64,000 bases of DNA, from positions 124,001 to 188,000 of the forward strand of contig NZ_MUYJ01000006.1 of NCBI RefSeq assembly GCF_002155695.1. The letters are read 5' to 3'. The notes beneath the pieces were generated by a model, which was given only the letters and a program-made list of their open reading frames with translations, did no database searches and was not told the origin of the DNA. Positions 35,147-44,628 of the stretch are shown piece after piece. Each line of letters starts with the position of its first letter. Position 1 is the stretch's first letter. The position numbers and the translations under genes are program-made. Origin of the DNA: Erythrobacter tepidarius (GTDB lineage: Bacteria > Pseudomonadota > Alphaproteobacteria > Sphingomonadales > Sphingomonadaceae).

Positions 35147-38100
35147 CTACCTCTCCAGCAGGTTCCGCGCCTGACTGGCGATCTGGGCGAGCATGACCGC
35201 ACCGACCGGCGGCTGGGCCTGGGCACGGGCGATCATCGCGCGCAGCTGGCTCACGCCCGTCTCGTTGCGCGTCGCCCAGTCATTGACGGCTGCAAGCGGA
35301 TCGGACTTGCCGAGCCGGGTGCGCATCAGCCGCCGCAGGAACTCGATTCGCATCTGCTGGAAATCACGCGCCAGGCCCGATACCAGCAGCCGCTCCCACA
35401 CGTCCGAGGGAATCATGTGCGCCGCCGTGCCCTGCGCCCAGTCGAGGCCGAGCCGCGTGCCGATGGCGGTGAAGGCGTGGGTCAGCTGCTTGGCATCGAT
35501 CCCGGTATCCCGCGCGGTCTGGGCAAGGCCCACCGCCCCGTCGAAATCGAACAGGTTGGCAACCCGGGCCGCCAGCGCTTCGGAAGCGCCGAGGACCACA
35601 AAGCTGTCGCGCAGCGCCAGCGAGCGCGCGCGCGGCTCGGCGGTGAGCAATTCCTCGCGTCCCGCCACAAGTTCGGTCACCGCACCCGACAACGCCGCGA
35701 CCATCGCTCCGGCAGCGACCTTGCCGGCCGCAGTGCGCAGCACATCGGACATGAGATTGCCGACCGCCGCCGCCAGCCGGTCGAACAGCGCAAGCCGCGC
35801 CGCTTCCGGGATCGCCGCCTCGTCGAGCTCGCGCCACAGCGCATCCAGCCCGAACAGCTGCTCGGCCACCACGAAGGCGCCCGCGACCTCGGCCAGGCCC
35901 ACGCCTTCCTCCTCGGCCAGTTCGAAGGGATGAACCATCCCGACCCGGTTGACGATGCGGTTGGCAAGGCTGGTCGCGATCATCTCGCGGCGCAACCGGT
36001 GGGTGCGGATCTCGGCGGCATAGGGCTTGCGCATCGCCGAGGGGAACCGCGCGATGAGCAGCGGTTCGAGCACCGGATCGTCGGGCAGGGCGCTCGCCTC
36101 GATGGCCGACTGGAGCGCCAGCTTGGCCGAGGACAGCAGCACCGCCAGTTCGGGGCGGGTCAACCCCTGCCCGTCGGCAGCCCGGCGCAGCAGCGTCTCG
36201 CCATCGGCAAGGCCTTCGGTGCGACGGTCGAAATCGCTCACTTCCTCCAGCCGCTCGATCAGGCGGACATAGGAGGCGCTCGCCGCCGGCCCGCCGGTTT
36301 CGGCGACCGACAACGCCAGCGCCTGCAGGCGGTTGTCCTCGAGCACGAGCCGGCCCACCTCGTCGGTCATCGCCGCCAGCAGCGTGTTGCGCTTCTTGCC
36401 CGACAGCTTGCCCTCGCGCAGCGCGGCGGCCAGCGCGATCTTGATGTTGACCTCGTTGTCCGAGCAGTCGACCCCGGCGGAATTGTCGATGAAGTCGGTG
36501 TTGATGCGCCCGCCCTTCAGCGCAAAGGCGATGCGCCCGGCCTGGGTCACGCCGAGGTTCGCGCCCTCGCCGATCACCCGCGCACCGACTTCGTCCGCAT
36601 CGACGCGGATCGCGTCATTGGCCGGATCGCCCACCTGGATGTTGTTTTCTTGCGGGGCCTTCACATAGGTGCCGATCCCGCCGAACCACAGCAGATCCAC
36701 CTTGGCGCGCAGGATCGCGGAGATCAGCGCCTCGGGCTCGATCTCCTTTTCGGCGATGCCGAGCAGATCGCGCGCCTGCTTCGACAGCTTGATGCGCTTG
36801 GAGGCGCGGGAGAACACTCCACCGCCCTTCGAGATCAGCGCGGGATCATAGTCCTCCCAGCTCGAACGCGGCAGTTCGAACAGGCGCTTTCTTTCCTTCC
36901 AGCTTGCCAGCGGATCGGGCGAGGGATCGAGGAAGATGTTGCGGTGATCGAAGGCGGCCACCAGCTTTATCGCCTGGGACAGCAGCATCCCGTTGCCGAA
37001 CACGTCGCCCGACATGTCGCCGCAGCCCGCGACGGTAATGCTGTCCTTCTGGACATCGATCCCCATCTCGCGGAAGTGGCGCTGCACGCTTACCCACGCG
37101 CCGCGCGCGGTAATGCCCATCGCCTTGTGGTCATAGCCGTTGGAGCCGCCGCTGGCGAAGGCATCGTCGAGCCAGAAACCGCGCGACTGGGCGATGCGGT
37201 TGGCCACGTCGGAGAAGGTCGCGGTGCCCTTGTCGGCGGCGACCACGAAATAGGGGTCTTCCCCGTCGAGCACCTGCACCGCCTCAGGGTGCACCACGCG
37301 CCCCTCGACGATGTTGTCGGTGACCGACAGCAGCGCGCGGATGAAGATCTCATAGGACGCGCGGCCCTCGGCGGCCCAGCCCTCGCGATCCAAGGCGGGC
37401 GAAGGGAGCTGCTTGGGATAGAAACCGCCCTTGGCACCGGTTGGCACGATCACCGCGTTCTTGACGCGTTGGGCCTTCATCAGGCCGAGGATCTCGGTGC
37501 GGAAATCGTCACGCCGGTCCGACCACCTCAGGCCACCGCGCGCCACTGCGCCGGAGCGCAGGTGGATCCCCTCGACGCGGGCGCTGTAAACGAAGATCTC
37601 GCGCCACGGCACCGGCTTGGGAAGATTGGGGACCAGGCTCGAATCGATCTTGAACGCCAAGGCCTCCGCAGCCGCAGGGGCGAAGGCATTGGTGCGCAGC
37701 ACCGCGTCGATCACCGCGCGGTAGAGCCGCAGCAGGCGGTCATCATTGATCGCGGTGACCTTGGCAAGGCCACGGGTGAAGGCGCCTTGTGCGGCCGCGA
37801 CGGCTTCCCCGCGGTCGCCCTTGAAGGCGGGATCGTGGCGGGCGGTCAGCAGATCGATCATCGCCCGCGTCACCGAAGCCGCGCCGGCGAGCGCATCGAC
37901 CACGGTGTAGATCGTATAGCTCACCCCGGTCTGGCGCAGGTAGCGATAGATCGCCCGCAGCCAGTTGGCCTCGCGCGGGGTCAAGCCGATGGCGGTTATC
38001 AGGCGGTTGAAGGGATCATCCTCGGCCACGCCATTGAGCACGTCGGCGAGCGCATTCTCGATCAGGGTGGCGCGCGTCAGCAGCGTGCTGGCGTCGAACC

Positions 38101-39874
38101 CGGCGGGGACCGCGAGCTGGAAGTCGTGGATCGATCCGAGTGCCGGATCGGTCAGGAAGGTCGGGATTTCGGCGGTCACGCGGAAGCCGAAATGCTCGAG
38201 CGCCGGCACCGCATCGGACAGCGCGAGGCGGCCGCGCGCGACGTAGATCTTGAGCCGCAGTGCATCCGCGCCGTCGCTGTCCATCCGGTAAAGGCGCGTC
38301 GCGCGGTCGGCCGCGGGGTGGGCTGCATCGCCCCCGCGCTCGCTATCGCCAAGCGCCAGGGTGCGCAGTTTGGCGATGTCGCGCGCGGCTTCGAGAGGGC
38401 CGTAGTCGAGGCGGTAGCCGGTCGGGAAGGCAGGGGCGTAGCGCACGGCCAGCATCGCGGCGCGGCCCTCGTCCCCGTCGGCGGCGAGGTGGGTCTCGAC
38501 CGCCTCGTTCCAGCCGCGCAGCATGTCCACCAGCTGCGCCTCGATCCGCGCCGGATCGGGAAGATGATCGCAGGCGCGCACGTCGATCAGGAAGCGCAGC
38601 AGCGCAAGGTTGCTGCCCTCGACCTGAAGGCTCCAGTCGAGCAGGGCCGTGCCCGGCGTCGCCAGCAGCATCGCCTGCACCCGCAGGCGGACATCGGTGG
38701 AGAGCTGGTCGCGCGGGAGCCACACGAAGGCGAACAGGTGACGCTCGAGCGTTCCGGGCAGCATCACCAGTCGCGGGCGCGGCCGGTCGATCAGCGCCAT
38801 CTTGGTGGTGGCGAGTTCGGCGATGCGTCGCGGGCCGAAGGCGATCAACAGGTCATTGGGCAGCGAGGTAAAGGCGTGCACCAGCGCCTTGCCGTTGTGG
38901 CCTGATGGATCATAGCCCAGTTCGGCGGTGAGATCGGCGAGCGCGCGGCGCAGCACCGGGACTTCGCCCGGCGGCGCGTTGAGCGCGGCGCTGGTCCACA
39001 GCCCGGCGTGGATCGAAAGCGCGGTGATGCCCCCCTCCTCGCGCACCGGGACGACGAACAAGTCGAGCGGGCTGGCGCGGTGGACGCGCGACTGGATGTT
39101 GGCCTTGATCACCAACAGCGTCCGCGGCCGGCCCTCGGCCTCGTGGCGATCGAACCAGTCGAAAGCGCGCGCGATCGAGGCTTCGGCCAGCAATTCGCGG
39201 GCCGAGCCGCGGCAGATGCCGAGCACGGCGTCCTCGTGCTTGTCGCGGTAGCGGGTGAGGTGGCCGAGCTGGGTCAGCATCCCGCCACCCAGCCAGGAGA
39301 GCAAGGCGCCCGCTTCGGGATCGAGCCGGGCGGCGCGTGCGGCATCCTCGGCCATCACCGCCTGCATCGCCCCCCAGTCGCCGACAGCGGCGCGCACGTC
39401 GGCAAGGGTGGTTTGGAGGGCTTCATGCAGCTCGCGGCGCTGGCGTGCATCGGCGCGCGGGGTTTCGACATAGATCAGCGATTCGCGCGCGCCCGCGGCG
39501 TTCTTGCCTTCCGACCTGCCCAGCGCGGTGATCACCCCTCCGGCGTCGCGGGTGACAGGCACGACGGGGTGCAGCAGACGGTCAATCGCCAGCCCCTGCG
39601 CCGCGATGGTGGCCGCGACCGAATCGACCAGAAAGGGCATGTCGTCATTGATCACCGCGATCCTGAGGCGGCGCTCGCCGGTGTCCGATGCGATGTGGAC
39701 CAGCGATCCGCCTTCAGCGCGCGGGCTGGCGACACCAAGCAGGAACCGGGCGGCATCGTCCAAGCTCGCCTTGTCGGACGGGCCGTCGCCGGGCAATAGC
39801 GAGGCTTCGAGATGTAGGCGCAGGGCCTTGATCAGCGCGGTTTGCGCCGCTGCTGCAGCGGTCTTTGACCCCAT
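35147..39874 (-). CDS. gdhB: Large NAD-dependent glutamate dehydrogenase (~180 kDa class)
   Basis: 1575 aa, the expected size for the L-GDH180 class, which deaminates glutamate to 2-oxoglutarate and ammonium. The long N-terminal half holds ACT-like regulatory domains (NDDMPFLVDSVAATIAAQGL; LERHLFAFVWLPRDQLSTDVR). The dehydrogenase core lies near residues 760-1200, with GGLRWSDRRDDFRTEILGLMKAQRVKNAVIVPTGAKGGF (substrate Lys residues), then VAGCGDMSGDVFGNGML (NAD site), and a helical C-terminal part. It is the single longest gene here. A long open frame on the opposite strand is a GC-bias shadow. Confidence 0.97.
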   Translation of the reverse strand: MGSKTAAAAAQTALIKALRLHLEASLLPGDGPSDKASLDDAARFLLGVASPRAEGGSLVHIASDTGERRLRIAVINDDMPFLVDSVAATIAAQGLAIDRLLHPVVPVTRDAGGVITALGRSEGKNAAGARESLIYVETPRADARQRRELHEALQTTLADVRAAVGDWGAMQAVMAEDAARAARLDPEAGALLSWLGGGMLTQLGHLTRYRDKHEDAVLGICRGSARELLAEASIARAFDWFDRHEAEGRPRTLLVIKANIQSRVHRASPLDLFVVPVREEGGITALSIHAGLWTSAALNAPPGEVPVLRRALADLTAELGYDPSGHNGKALVHAFTSLPNDLLIAFGPRRIAELATTKMALIDRPRPRLVMLPGTLERHLFAFVWLPRDQLSTDVRLRVQAMLLATPGTALLDWSLQVEGSNLALLRFLIDVRACDHLPDPARIEAQLVDMLRGWNEAVETHLAADGDEGRAAMLAVRYAPAFPTGYRLDYGPLEAARDIAKLRTLALGDSERGGDAAHPAADRATRLYRMDSDGADALRLKIYVARGRLALSDAVPALEHFGFRVTAEIPTFLTDPALGSIHDFQLAVPAGFDASTLLTRATLIENALADVLNGVAEDDPFNRLITAIGLTPREANWLRAIYRYLRQTGVSYTIYTVVDALAGAASVTRAMIDLLTARHDPAFKGDRGEAVAAAQGAFTRGLAKVTAINDDRLLRLYRAVIDAVLRTNAFAPAAAEALAFKIDSSLVPNLPKPVPWREIFVYSARVEGIHLRSGAVARGGLRWSDRRDDFRTEILGLMKAQRVKNAVIVPTGAKGGFYPKQLPSPALDREGWAAEGRASYEIFIRALLSVTDNIVEGRVVHPEAVQVLDGEDPYFVVAADKGTATFSDVANRIAQSRGFWLDDAFASGGSNGYDHKAMGITARGAWVSVQRHFREMGIDVQKDSITVAGCGDMSGDVFGNGMLLSQAIKLVAAFDHRNIFLDPSPDPLASWKERKRLFELPRSSWEDYDPALISKGGGVFSRASKRIKLSKQARDLLGIAEKEIEPEALISAILRAKVDLLWFGGIGTYVKAPQENNIQVGDPANDAIRVDADEVGARVIGEGANLGVTQAGRIAFALKGGRINTDFIDNSAGVDCSDNEVNIKIALAAALREGKLSGKKRNTLLAAMTDEVGRLVLEDNRLQALALSVAETGGPAASASYVRLIERLEEVSDFDRRTEGLADGETLLRRAADGQGLTRPELAVLLSSAKLALQSAIEASALPDDPVLEPLLIARFPSAMRKPYAAEIRTHRLRREMIATSLANRIVNRVGMVHPFELAEEEGVGLAEVAGAFVVAEQLFGLDALWRELDEAAIPEAARLALFDRLAAAVGNLMSDVLRTAAGKVAAGAMVAALSGAVTELVAGREELLTAEPRARSLALRDSFVVLGASEALAARVANLFDFDGAVGLAQTARDTGIDAKQLTHAFTAIGTRLGLDWAQGTAAHMIPSDVWERLLVSGLARDFQQMRIEFLRRLMRTRLGKSDPLAAVNDWATRNETGVSQLRAMIARAQAQPPVGAVMLAQIASQARNLLER

Positions 39875-39918
39875 ATTCGGCTCCTGCCCATCCTGCCTGA
39901 CCGGCTTGCTCGTCTGTA

Positions 39919-39924
39919 ATTATA
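39919..39924 (-). promoter_or_regulatory. Candidate -10 element of the glutamate dehydrogenase gene
   Basis: The minus strand reads a consensus TATAAT in the only A/T-rich patch of the neighbourhood (39910-39955), placing a transcript start roughly 35-40 bases before the ATG. No good -35 hexamer is present at 16-18 bp. Confidence 0.4.
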
Positions 39925-40003
39925 TTGTGCCGGTTTATTGTAATCGTGTTTTGCGCGATACGCCTTTCGCTTCGTCCTGCCAAGCGTGACGATAAGGTTA
40001 GCT

Positions 40004-40999
40004 CTAGCCAACCAGCGCCTTTTCGCACGCCTCCAGCGTCAGTTCGAGGCTGCGGATGCGCGCTTCGGGTTCGTAGGTCGCGCCGCACAGCATGATCTCG
40101 TCGGCCCCGGTGCGGGCGATAAGCGCCGCGATGCCTTCGCGCACCTGCGCCGGGGTGCCCACCGCGCTCGCCTGCCCCAGATGGGCGAGCATCGCTTGCG
40201 CGCTGGCGGGCAGGGTGTCGGCATAGCCCGCGACCGGCGGCGGCAGCTTGCCCGGATTGCCGCTGCGCAGCCGCACGAAGCTCTGCTGCTGGGAGGAGGC
40301 GAGCAGCCGCGCCTCCGCTTCGGTGTCGGCAGCAAAGACGTTCATGGCGACCATCACCTGCGGCCTATCCAGCGCCGCGGACGGCTGGAAGTCGCGGCGA
40401 TAGAGAGCGAGCGCTGCGTCGAGATGATCGGGCGCGAAATGGGCAGCAAAGGCATAGGGCAGGCCGAGCCTCGCAGCAAGTTGCGCGCCGAACAGGCTCG
40501 ATCCCAGCATCCACAGCTCCACCTTCGCACCCAGCCCCGGCGTGGCGGTGATCGGCAGGGCGCAGTCGCCGGTCAGAAGCGCGCGCAGTTCGATCACGTC
40601 CTGCGGGAAATATTCGGCGGCCTGATGGAGGTTCTTGCGCAAAGCGCGCTGCAATTCCGGCCCCGCCCCTGGCGCGCGGCCCAGGCCGAGGTCGACCCGC
40701 CCCGGGAACAGCGCGTCGAGCGTGCCGAATTGTTCGGCAATCTGGAACGGGGTGTGATTGGGCAGCATGATCCCGCCCGATCCGATGCGAATGGTGCTGG
40801 TGGCATGGCCGACATGGGCGAGCACCACCGCGGTCGCCCCGCCGGCGATTCCGTCCATCGCGTGATGCTCGGCCACCCAGAAGCGTTTGCAGCCGATGCG
40901 CTCGGCAGCGCGCGCCAGTTCGGCGGTGGCGGCAAAGGCTTCGCTGAGCGTGCCGCCCTCGCGCACGGGAACGAGATCGAGCACGGAAAAACGGGTCAT
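40004..40999 (-). CDS. Luciferase-like (LLM class) flavin-dependent monooxygenase
   Basis: 331 aa. This TIM-barrel bacterial luciferase-family protein starts FSVLDLVPVREGGTLSEAF and continues RFWVAEHHAMDGIAGGATAVVLAHV and VDLGLGRAPG, the pattern of the small LLM subgroup (YhbW/MsnO8-like). It probably uses reduced FMN and oxygen; substrate unknown. It starts inside the stop of the TPR gene (4-bp overlap), so the two are co-translated. Confidence 0.9.
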   Translation of the reverse strand: MTRFSVLDLVPVREGGTLSEAFAATAELARAAERIGCKRFWVAEHHAMDGIAGGATAVVLAHVGHATSTIRIGSGGIMLPNHTPFQIAEQFGTLDALFPGRVDLGLGRAPGAGPELQRALRKNLHQAAEYFPQDVIELRALLTGDCALPITATPGLGAKVELWMLGSSLFGAQLAARLGLPYAFAAHFAPDHLDAALALYRRDFQPSAALDRPQVMVAMNVFAADTEAEARLLASSQQQSFVRLRSGNPGKLPPPVAGYADTLPASAQAMLAHLGQASAVGTPAQVREGIAALIARTGADEIMLCGATYEPEARIRSLELTLEACEKALVG

Positions 41000-41877
41000 A
41001 CAGGCGGCTCCTGTTCCTCGGGCGCAGGTTGCGCGGGGGCGGGCGTTTCGGGCGGCGGCCCGAGCTGGGCCAGATAGTCCCTCGCCAGCGTGGCCGCGCG
41101 GCTTTCGGGCTGGAGGTTGAGCACCGATTGCCAGCTTGCCCGCGCGGCCTCGTCACGGCCGGAGAGCACGGCGATGACCCCCGCTTCCAGCCCGACTTCG
41201 GGATTGGTCGGGGTGAGCTTCGCCGCCGCCTCGATCGCTTGCTGCGCCAGCCCGAGCCGGTCGAGCCGCCGCAGCAGCGTGGCCTTGAGCAGCCAGCCTT
41301 CCGCGTTCTCGGGCGCGCGCGCGGTCGCCGCATCGAGCGCCGCGAGGCCTTCCTCGCTGCGCCCGAGGCTGACCAGCGCGCGGGCGCGGTCGATCGCCGC
41401 AATCGCTTCGAGCGGGGCTGATCCCGCGGCGCGGGCCTCGGCCTCGGCCTGGGTCAGCAGCCCCACGGCACCGGCCGCATCGCCGCCGGCCAGCGCCGCA
41501 TTGCCCGCCAGCGCGGCGAACCGGGCGCGGGCGCGCGGCTCGCCCTGCGGCGTCTCGTCATGCGCGGCGAGAAAGGCGATGCGGGCGTCCTCCCACCGGC
41601 CCAGCGCGCTGGCTGCGGTGCCGAGGCAGTGGTTGGCAAGCACCCGATCGGCCCCGCTGGTTTCCTGGCGCCGGATCTGCGCCATGGTGTGCGCGCGGGC
41701 GGGATCGGCGGCGAGCTGATCGAGGCAGGTCTGGAGCCAGGCGCTGGTTGGGCTGACAACTTCTTGCTCGGCCCTGTCCCGGCGCGCGGGCCGGCTGCGC
41801 ACCAGATCATCGTCCGGCATCGCCCCGCCGGTGGGATCGGGGCCAACCTGAAGCAACAAGGCGAGCAACAACGACAC
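40996..41877 (-). CDS. TPR-repeat protein, probably exported
   Basis: 293 aa. A very short hydrophobic start (SLLLALLLQVG) could be a signal or anchor. From about residue 75 it consists of helical TPR-like repeats (ALGRWEDARIAFLAAHDETP; ARALVSLGRSEEGLAALDAATARAPENAEGWLLKATLLRRLDRLGLAQQAIEAAAKL), with a Pro/Glu-rich tail. It likely scaffolds protein interactions. The start is GTG, nine bases after the stop of the hydrolase gene upstream, so 42621 to 40004 forms one three-gene unit. Confidence 0.8.
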   Translation of the reverse strand: MSLLLALLLQVGPDPTGGAMPDDDLVRSRPARRDRAEQEVVSPTSAWLQTCLDQLAADPARAHTMAQIRRQETSGADRVLANHCLGTAASALGRWEDARIAFLAAHDETPQGEPRARARFAALAGNAALAGGDAAGAVGLLTQAEAEARAAGSAPLEAIAAIDRARALVSLGRSEEGLAALDAATARAPENAEGWLLKATLLRRLDRLGLAQQAIEAAAKLTPTNPEVGLEAGVIAVLSGRDEAARASWQSVLNLQPESRAATLARDYLAQLGPPPETPAPAQPAPEEQEPPV

Positions 41878-41886
41878 GCTTGCGTC

Positions 41887-42621
41887 CTATTCGTAGAAGC
41901 CGGCCACGATGGCCTTGAGAGTGGCAATATCGCTGTCACGCGACAGGCGATGATCGCCGTCCTCTATCAGCGTCACCTGAACGTCAGCCGACCGGAGCGC
42001 GGCCTTGAGCCGCAGCGAAATCTCCCACGGCACCTCGGCATCCCGCTGGCCGTGGATCAGCCGCACCGGGCAGGTGATGTCGATCGGCCCGTCAAGCCGC
42101 ACATGGCATTCGGCATCGGCGAAGAAGCCGGGGTGGGTCGGGGTCGGCTCGGGCCCGTAGGGGTTGGGTTGATAGAGGATCTTGCCCGCCGCGAGGCTAG
42201 CACGCTGTTCCTCGGAATAGCCCCAGCGGGTGAAATCGGGGGCAGGGGCGATCCCGATCAGCCCTGCGAGGCGGTGCCTGAGATGCTCGGCCACCAGCAG
42301 CATCAGCCACCCGCCCATCGAGGAGCCGACCAGCAGCACCGGCCCGCTGACATAGGAGGCGACCAGCGCCAGCACCTCGTCGCGCCACCGGCTCAGCTTC
42401 CCCTCGGCAAAATCGCCCGCGCTCTGCCCGCAGCCCGAATAGTCCATCAGCAGGCAGGCGCGCCCTTGCGCCTGTGCCTCGGCGAACAGCGCAGTGGCCT
42501 TGGTGCCGCTCATATCGGACATATATCCCGGCAGAAACACCAGGCATGGTCCGGTTCCGGGGGTGAAACGGAAGGCAATCTGCCGGCCATCATAGAGCCT
42601 ATGGTGCATGACATCGCTCAT
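41887..42621 (-). CDS. Alpha/beta-hydrolase family protein
   Basis: 244 aa, cytosolic. The nucleophile elbow is GSSMGG in GPVLLVGSSMGGWLMLLVAEHL; the oxyanion side is VFLPGYMSDMSGTKA; the catalytic Asp/His are probably in HGQRDAEVPW and DGDHRLS. The closest group is small carboxylesterase/BAAT-like hydrolases (ABHD10-like); substrate unknown. The ATG at 42621 has GGAG seven bases upstream; an ATG four codons earlier is possible. It diverges from phoD, with about 80 bp between them. Confidence 0.88.
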   Translation of the reverse strand: MSDVMHHRLYDGRQIAFRFTPGTGPCLVFLPGYMSDMSGTKATALFAEAQAQGRACLLMDYSGCGQSAGDFAEGKLSRWRDEVLALVASYVSGPVLLVGSSMGGWLMLLVAEHLRHRLAGLIGIAPAPDFTRWGYSEEQRASLAAGKILYQPNPYGPEPTPTHPGFFADAECHVRLDGPIDITCPVRLIHGQRDAEVPWEISLRLKAALRSADVQVTLIEDGDHRLSRDSDIATLKAIVAGFYE

Positions 42622-42702
42622 GGCTTGCTCCATGCCTTGCGCCGATGGGCTGGCGCAAGCATTGTCATGCAAGCGCAACCGGAAAGGATTATTCGCGCCG
42701 CC

Positions 42703-44376
42703 ATGCTCAAGACCGACGATCCCGTTGCCCAACCGGCGGCCGCACCCACCGCGCTCACCCGGCGCGGCCTGTTCACGCTCGCGGGCGCATCGGCGGCGCT
42801 GGCCGCTACCCCGCTCGCCGCGCGCAGCTTCGGCACCGGTTTCACCCACGCGGTGGCCAGCGGGGAGCCTGCAACCGACAGGGTGCTGCTGTGGACCCGC
42901 TACGTCTCGGATGCGCCGGCCTATCTCGCCTGGGAAATGAGCGAGACCGAGGATTTCGCCCGCATCGTCGCCGAGGGCAGCAGCGGCAGGCCCGCCGGGC
43001 CGGACAGCGATTATTGCGTCAAGGCCTGGGCCGACGGGCTCGCGCCGGGGCGCTGGTATTTCTACCGCTTCATCGCCCCCGACGGGACGAGCTCGCCGGT
43101 CGGCCGCACCCGCACCCTGCCCGCGGCCGGCGTGCAGAAATTCCGAATGGCGGTGTTTTCCTGCTCGAACTACGGGTTCGGCTGGTTCAATGCCTATGGC
43201 CATGCCGCCGAGGCCAATGACTGCGATCTCGCGGTGCATCTGGGTGATTACATCTATGAATATGGCGCCGGCACCTATCCCGATAGCAGGCAGGGCGTTG
43301 CCGAGCGGATGATCGAACCGGCCTGGGAGATCGTCACCCTCGTCGATTATCGCCTGCGCTACGCCACCTACCGCGCCGATCCCGACTGCCAGCGCCTGCA
43401 CCAGGTGCTGCCGATGATCGCGGTGTGGGACGATCACGAGACCGCCAACGACAGCTGGAAGGACGGGGCGCAGAATCACCAGCCGGATAAGGAAGGCGAC
43501 TGGGCTACCCGCAAGGCGATTGCCAAACGGGTCTATCGCGAATGGATGCCGGTTTCCGATGAAGCCTATGGCGCCTATCAGGTGGGCGATCTGGCCACCC
43601 TGTTCAAGCTCGACACGAGGCTGGAGGGTCGCGAGCAGCAGTTCAGCCTTGAACGCGTGCTGGCCGGACAAAAGGATCCGCACGGCGCGATGCAAGCCCT
43701 CAATCGATTCCGCGACGGGGACTGGGCCAATCCGGATCGCCAGTTGCTCGGACAGGCACAGGAAGCCTGGCTGGTCGAGGGTCTCAAGGCTTCGCGCGCG
43801 AGCGGGACCGCGTGGCAGGTGCTGGTGCAGCAGGTGCTGATGGGCAATCTCAGAACCCCGGTCAGCCTTATCGACCAACTTGGCGATGCACTGCCCGACT
43901 TTATCAGCCAGCGTCTCAAGGCCGCGGCCATGGCGAGCCAGGTCGGGCTGCCGTCGAACATGGACGCGTGGGACGGCTACCCCGCCGCGCGCGCGCGGGT
44001 ATTCAGGGCCGCGCTGGATGCCGATGCCAACCTGCTGGTGCTGGCGGGCGACACCCATAACGGCTGGGCCTTCGAACTGGCGCAGGATCGGGCCAGGGTG
44101 GGCGTGGAACTGGGGGTCTGTTCGGTCAGCTCGCCGGGGTTCGAAACCTATCTGACCTTCATCAAGCCCGCCGATCTGGCAAGCGCGCTGGTGAGCACCA
44201 ACCCCCAGCTGCAATGGGCCGACACCGCGCAGCGCGGCTACATGGCCGTGGAGCTGACCCCGACGCGGGCTGTCACCGAATACCGCTTCTCCAGCAGTGT
44301 GAAGCAACGTTCGACCAAGCTCGCGGGGACAAGGCTGATCGCCACCGAGAAGGGCTCGCGCAAGCTCGCCGTTTAG
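42703..44376 (+). CDS. phoD: PhoD-type alkaline phosphatase/phosphodiesterase, Tat-exported
   Basis: 557 aa. The Tat signal is TRRGLFTLAGASAALAATPLAA. An N-terminal Fn3-like domain (GFTHAVASGEPATDRVLLWTRY) is followed by the PhoD metallophosphatase core: FRMAVFSCSNYGFGWFNAYGHAA, VHLGDYIYEYG, MIAVWDDHETANDSWKDGAQNH and VLAGDTHNGWAFEL provide the Fe/Ca ligands. PhoD releases phosphate from diesters and monoesters in the periplasm. An in-frame ATG at 42667 is an alternative start. No Pho box was identified. Confidence 0.94.
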   Translation: MLKTDDPVAQPAAAPTALTRRGLFTLAGASAALAATPLAARSFGTGFTHAVASGEPATDRVLLWTRYVSDAPAYLAWEMSETEDFARIVAEGSSGRPAGPDSDYCVKAWADGLAPGRWYFYRFIAPDGTSSPVGRTRTLPAAGVQKFRMAVFSCSNYGFGWFNAYGHAAEANDCDLAVHLGDYIYEYGAGTYPDSRQGVAERMIEPAWEIVTLVDYRLRYATYRADPDCQRLHQVLPMIAVWDDHETANDSWKDGAQNHQPDKEGDWATRKAIAKRVYREWMPVSDEAYGAYQVGDLATLFKLDTRLEGREQQFSLERVLAGQKDPHGAMQALNRFRDGDWANPDRQLLGQAQEAWLVEGLKASRASGTAWQVLVQQVLMGNLRTPVSLIDQLGDALPDFISQRLKAAAMASQVGLPSNMDAWDGYPAARARVFRAALDADANLLVLAGDTHNGWAFELAQDRARVGVELGVCSVSSPGFETYLTFIKPADLASALVSTNPQLQWADTAQRGYMAVELTPTRAVTEYRFSSSVKQRSTKLAGTRLIATEKGSRKLAV

Positions 44377-44427
44377 GCGGCACATCCGATAATGACATCG
44401 CCAGCCTGTGCGTCTAGAAGGCGGCCC

Positions 44428-44502
44428 ATGGCCGCGTTGGTCCCCACCGCCCTGACCACCACCACCCGGACGACCATCCGGGGGCGGCGGCGCGCGGGTT
44501 AG
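44428..44502 (+). CDS. Threonine-rich leader peptide of thrS (24 aa)
   Basis: A 25-codon frame (including stop) begins with ATG six bases after an AGAAGG ribosome site and lies 126 bp upstream of thrS. Seven of its 24 residues are Thr, at positions 7, 10-13, 15 and 16, encoded by six ACC and one ACG. Such clustering is what a ribosome-stalling attenuation leader needs, and threonine is the substrate of the downstream enzyme. The peptide then runs into Arg/Gly codons over the first hairpin. It would serve as a sensor of charged tRNA-Thr, not as a stable protein. I infer the function from codon content and position. Confidence 0.75.
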   Translation: MAALVPTALTTTTRTTIRGRRRAG

Positions 44503-44572
44503 GCCCGGCCGCCCGTCGCCCGGATCGGGGCGGCGCGGTGTCCCTCCCGAACCGGTTTGCGTGCAACACCGC
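44465..44572 (+). promoter_or_regulatory. Candidate attenuator with mutually exclusive hairpins before thrS
   Basis: CCCGGA (44465-44470) pairs with TCCGGG (44477-44482) over the Thr codons. GCCGCCC (44508-44514) can pair either with GGGCGGC upstream (44482-44488) or with GGGCGGC downstream (44528-44534). A further stem joins GCGGTGT (44535-44541) and ACACCGC (44566-44572). A ribosome stalled on Thr codons would leave 44482-44488 free, whereas one reaching the stop at 44502 would cover it. No T-run follows, so control may be Rho-dependent or translational. Confidence 0.6.
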
Positions 44573-44628
44573 TCTTCCGGTGCGCCCCTGCTTGTCCTAA
44601 GGCGCGCCAAACCAGACGGATGTGAACG

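Noticed and set aside
34901..38905. Plus-strand open frame of 1334 codons opposite the glutamate dehydrogenase gene
   Set aside because: It is Arg/His/Gln/Gly-rich with no domain. The minus strand carries clear GDH motifs throughout. It is an antisense shadow caused by high third-position GC.
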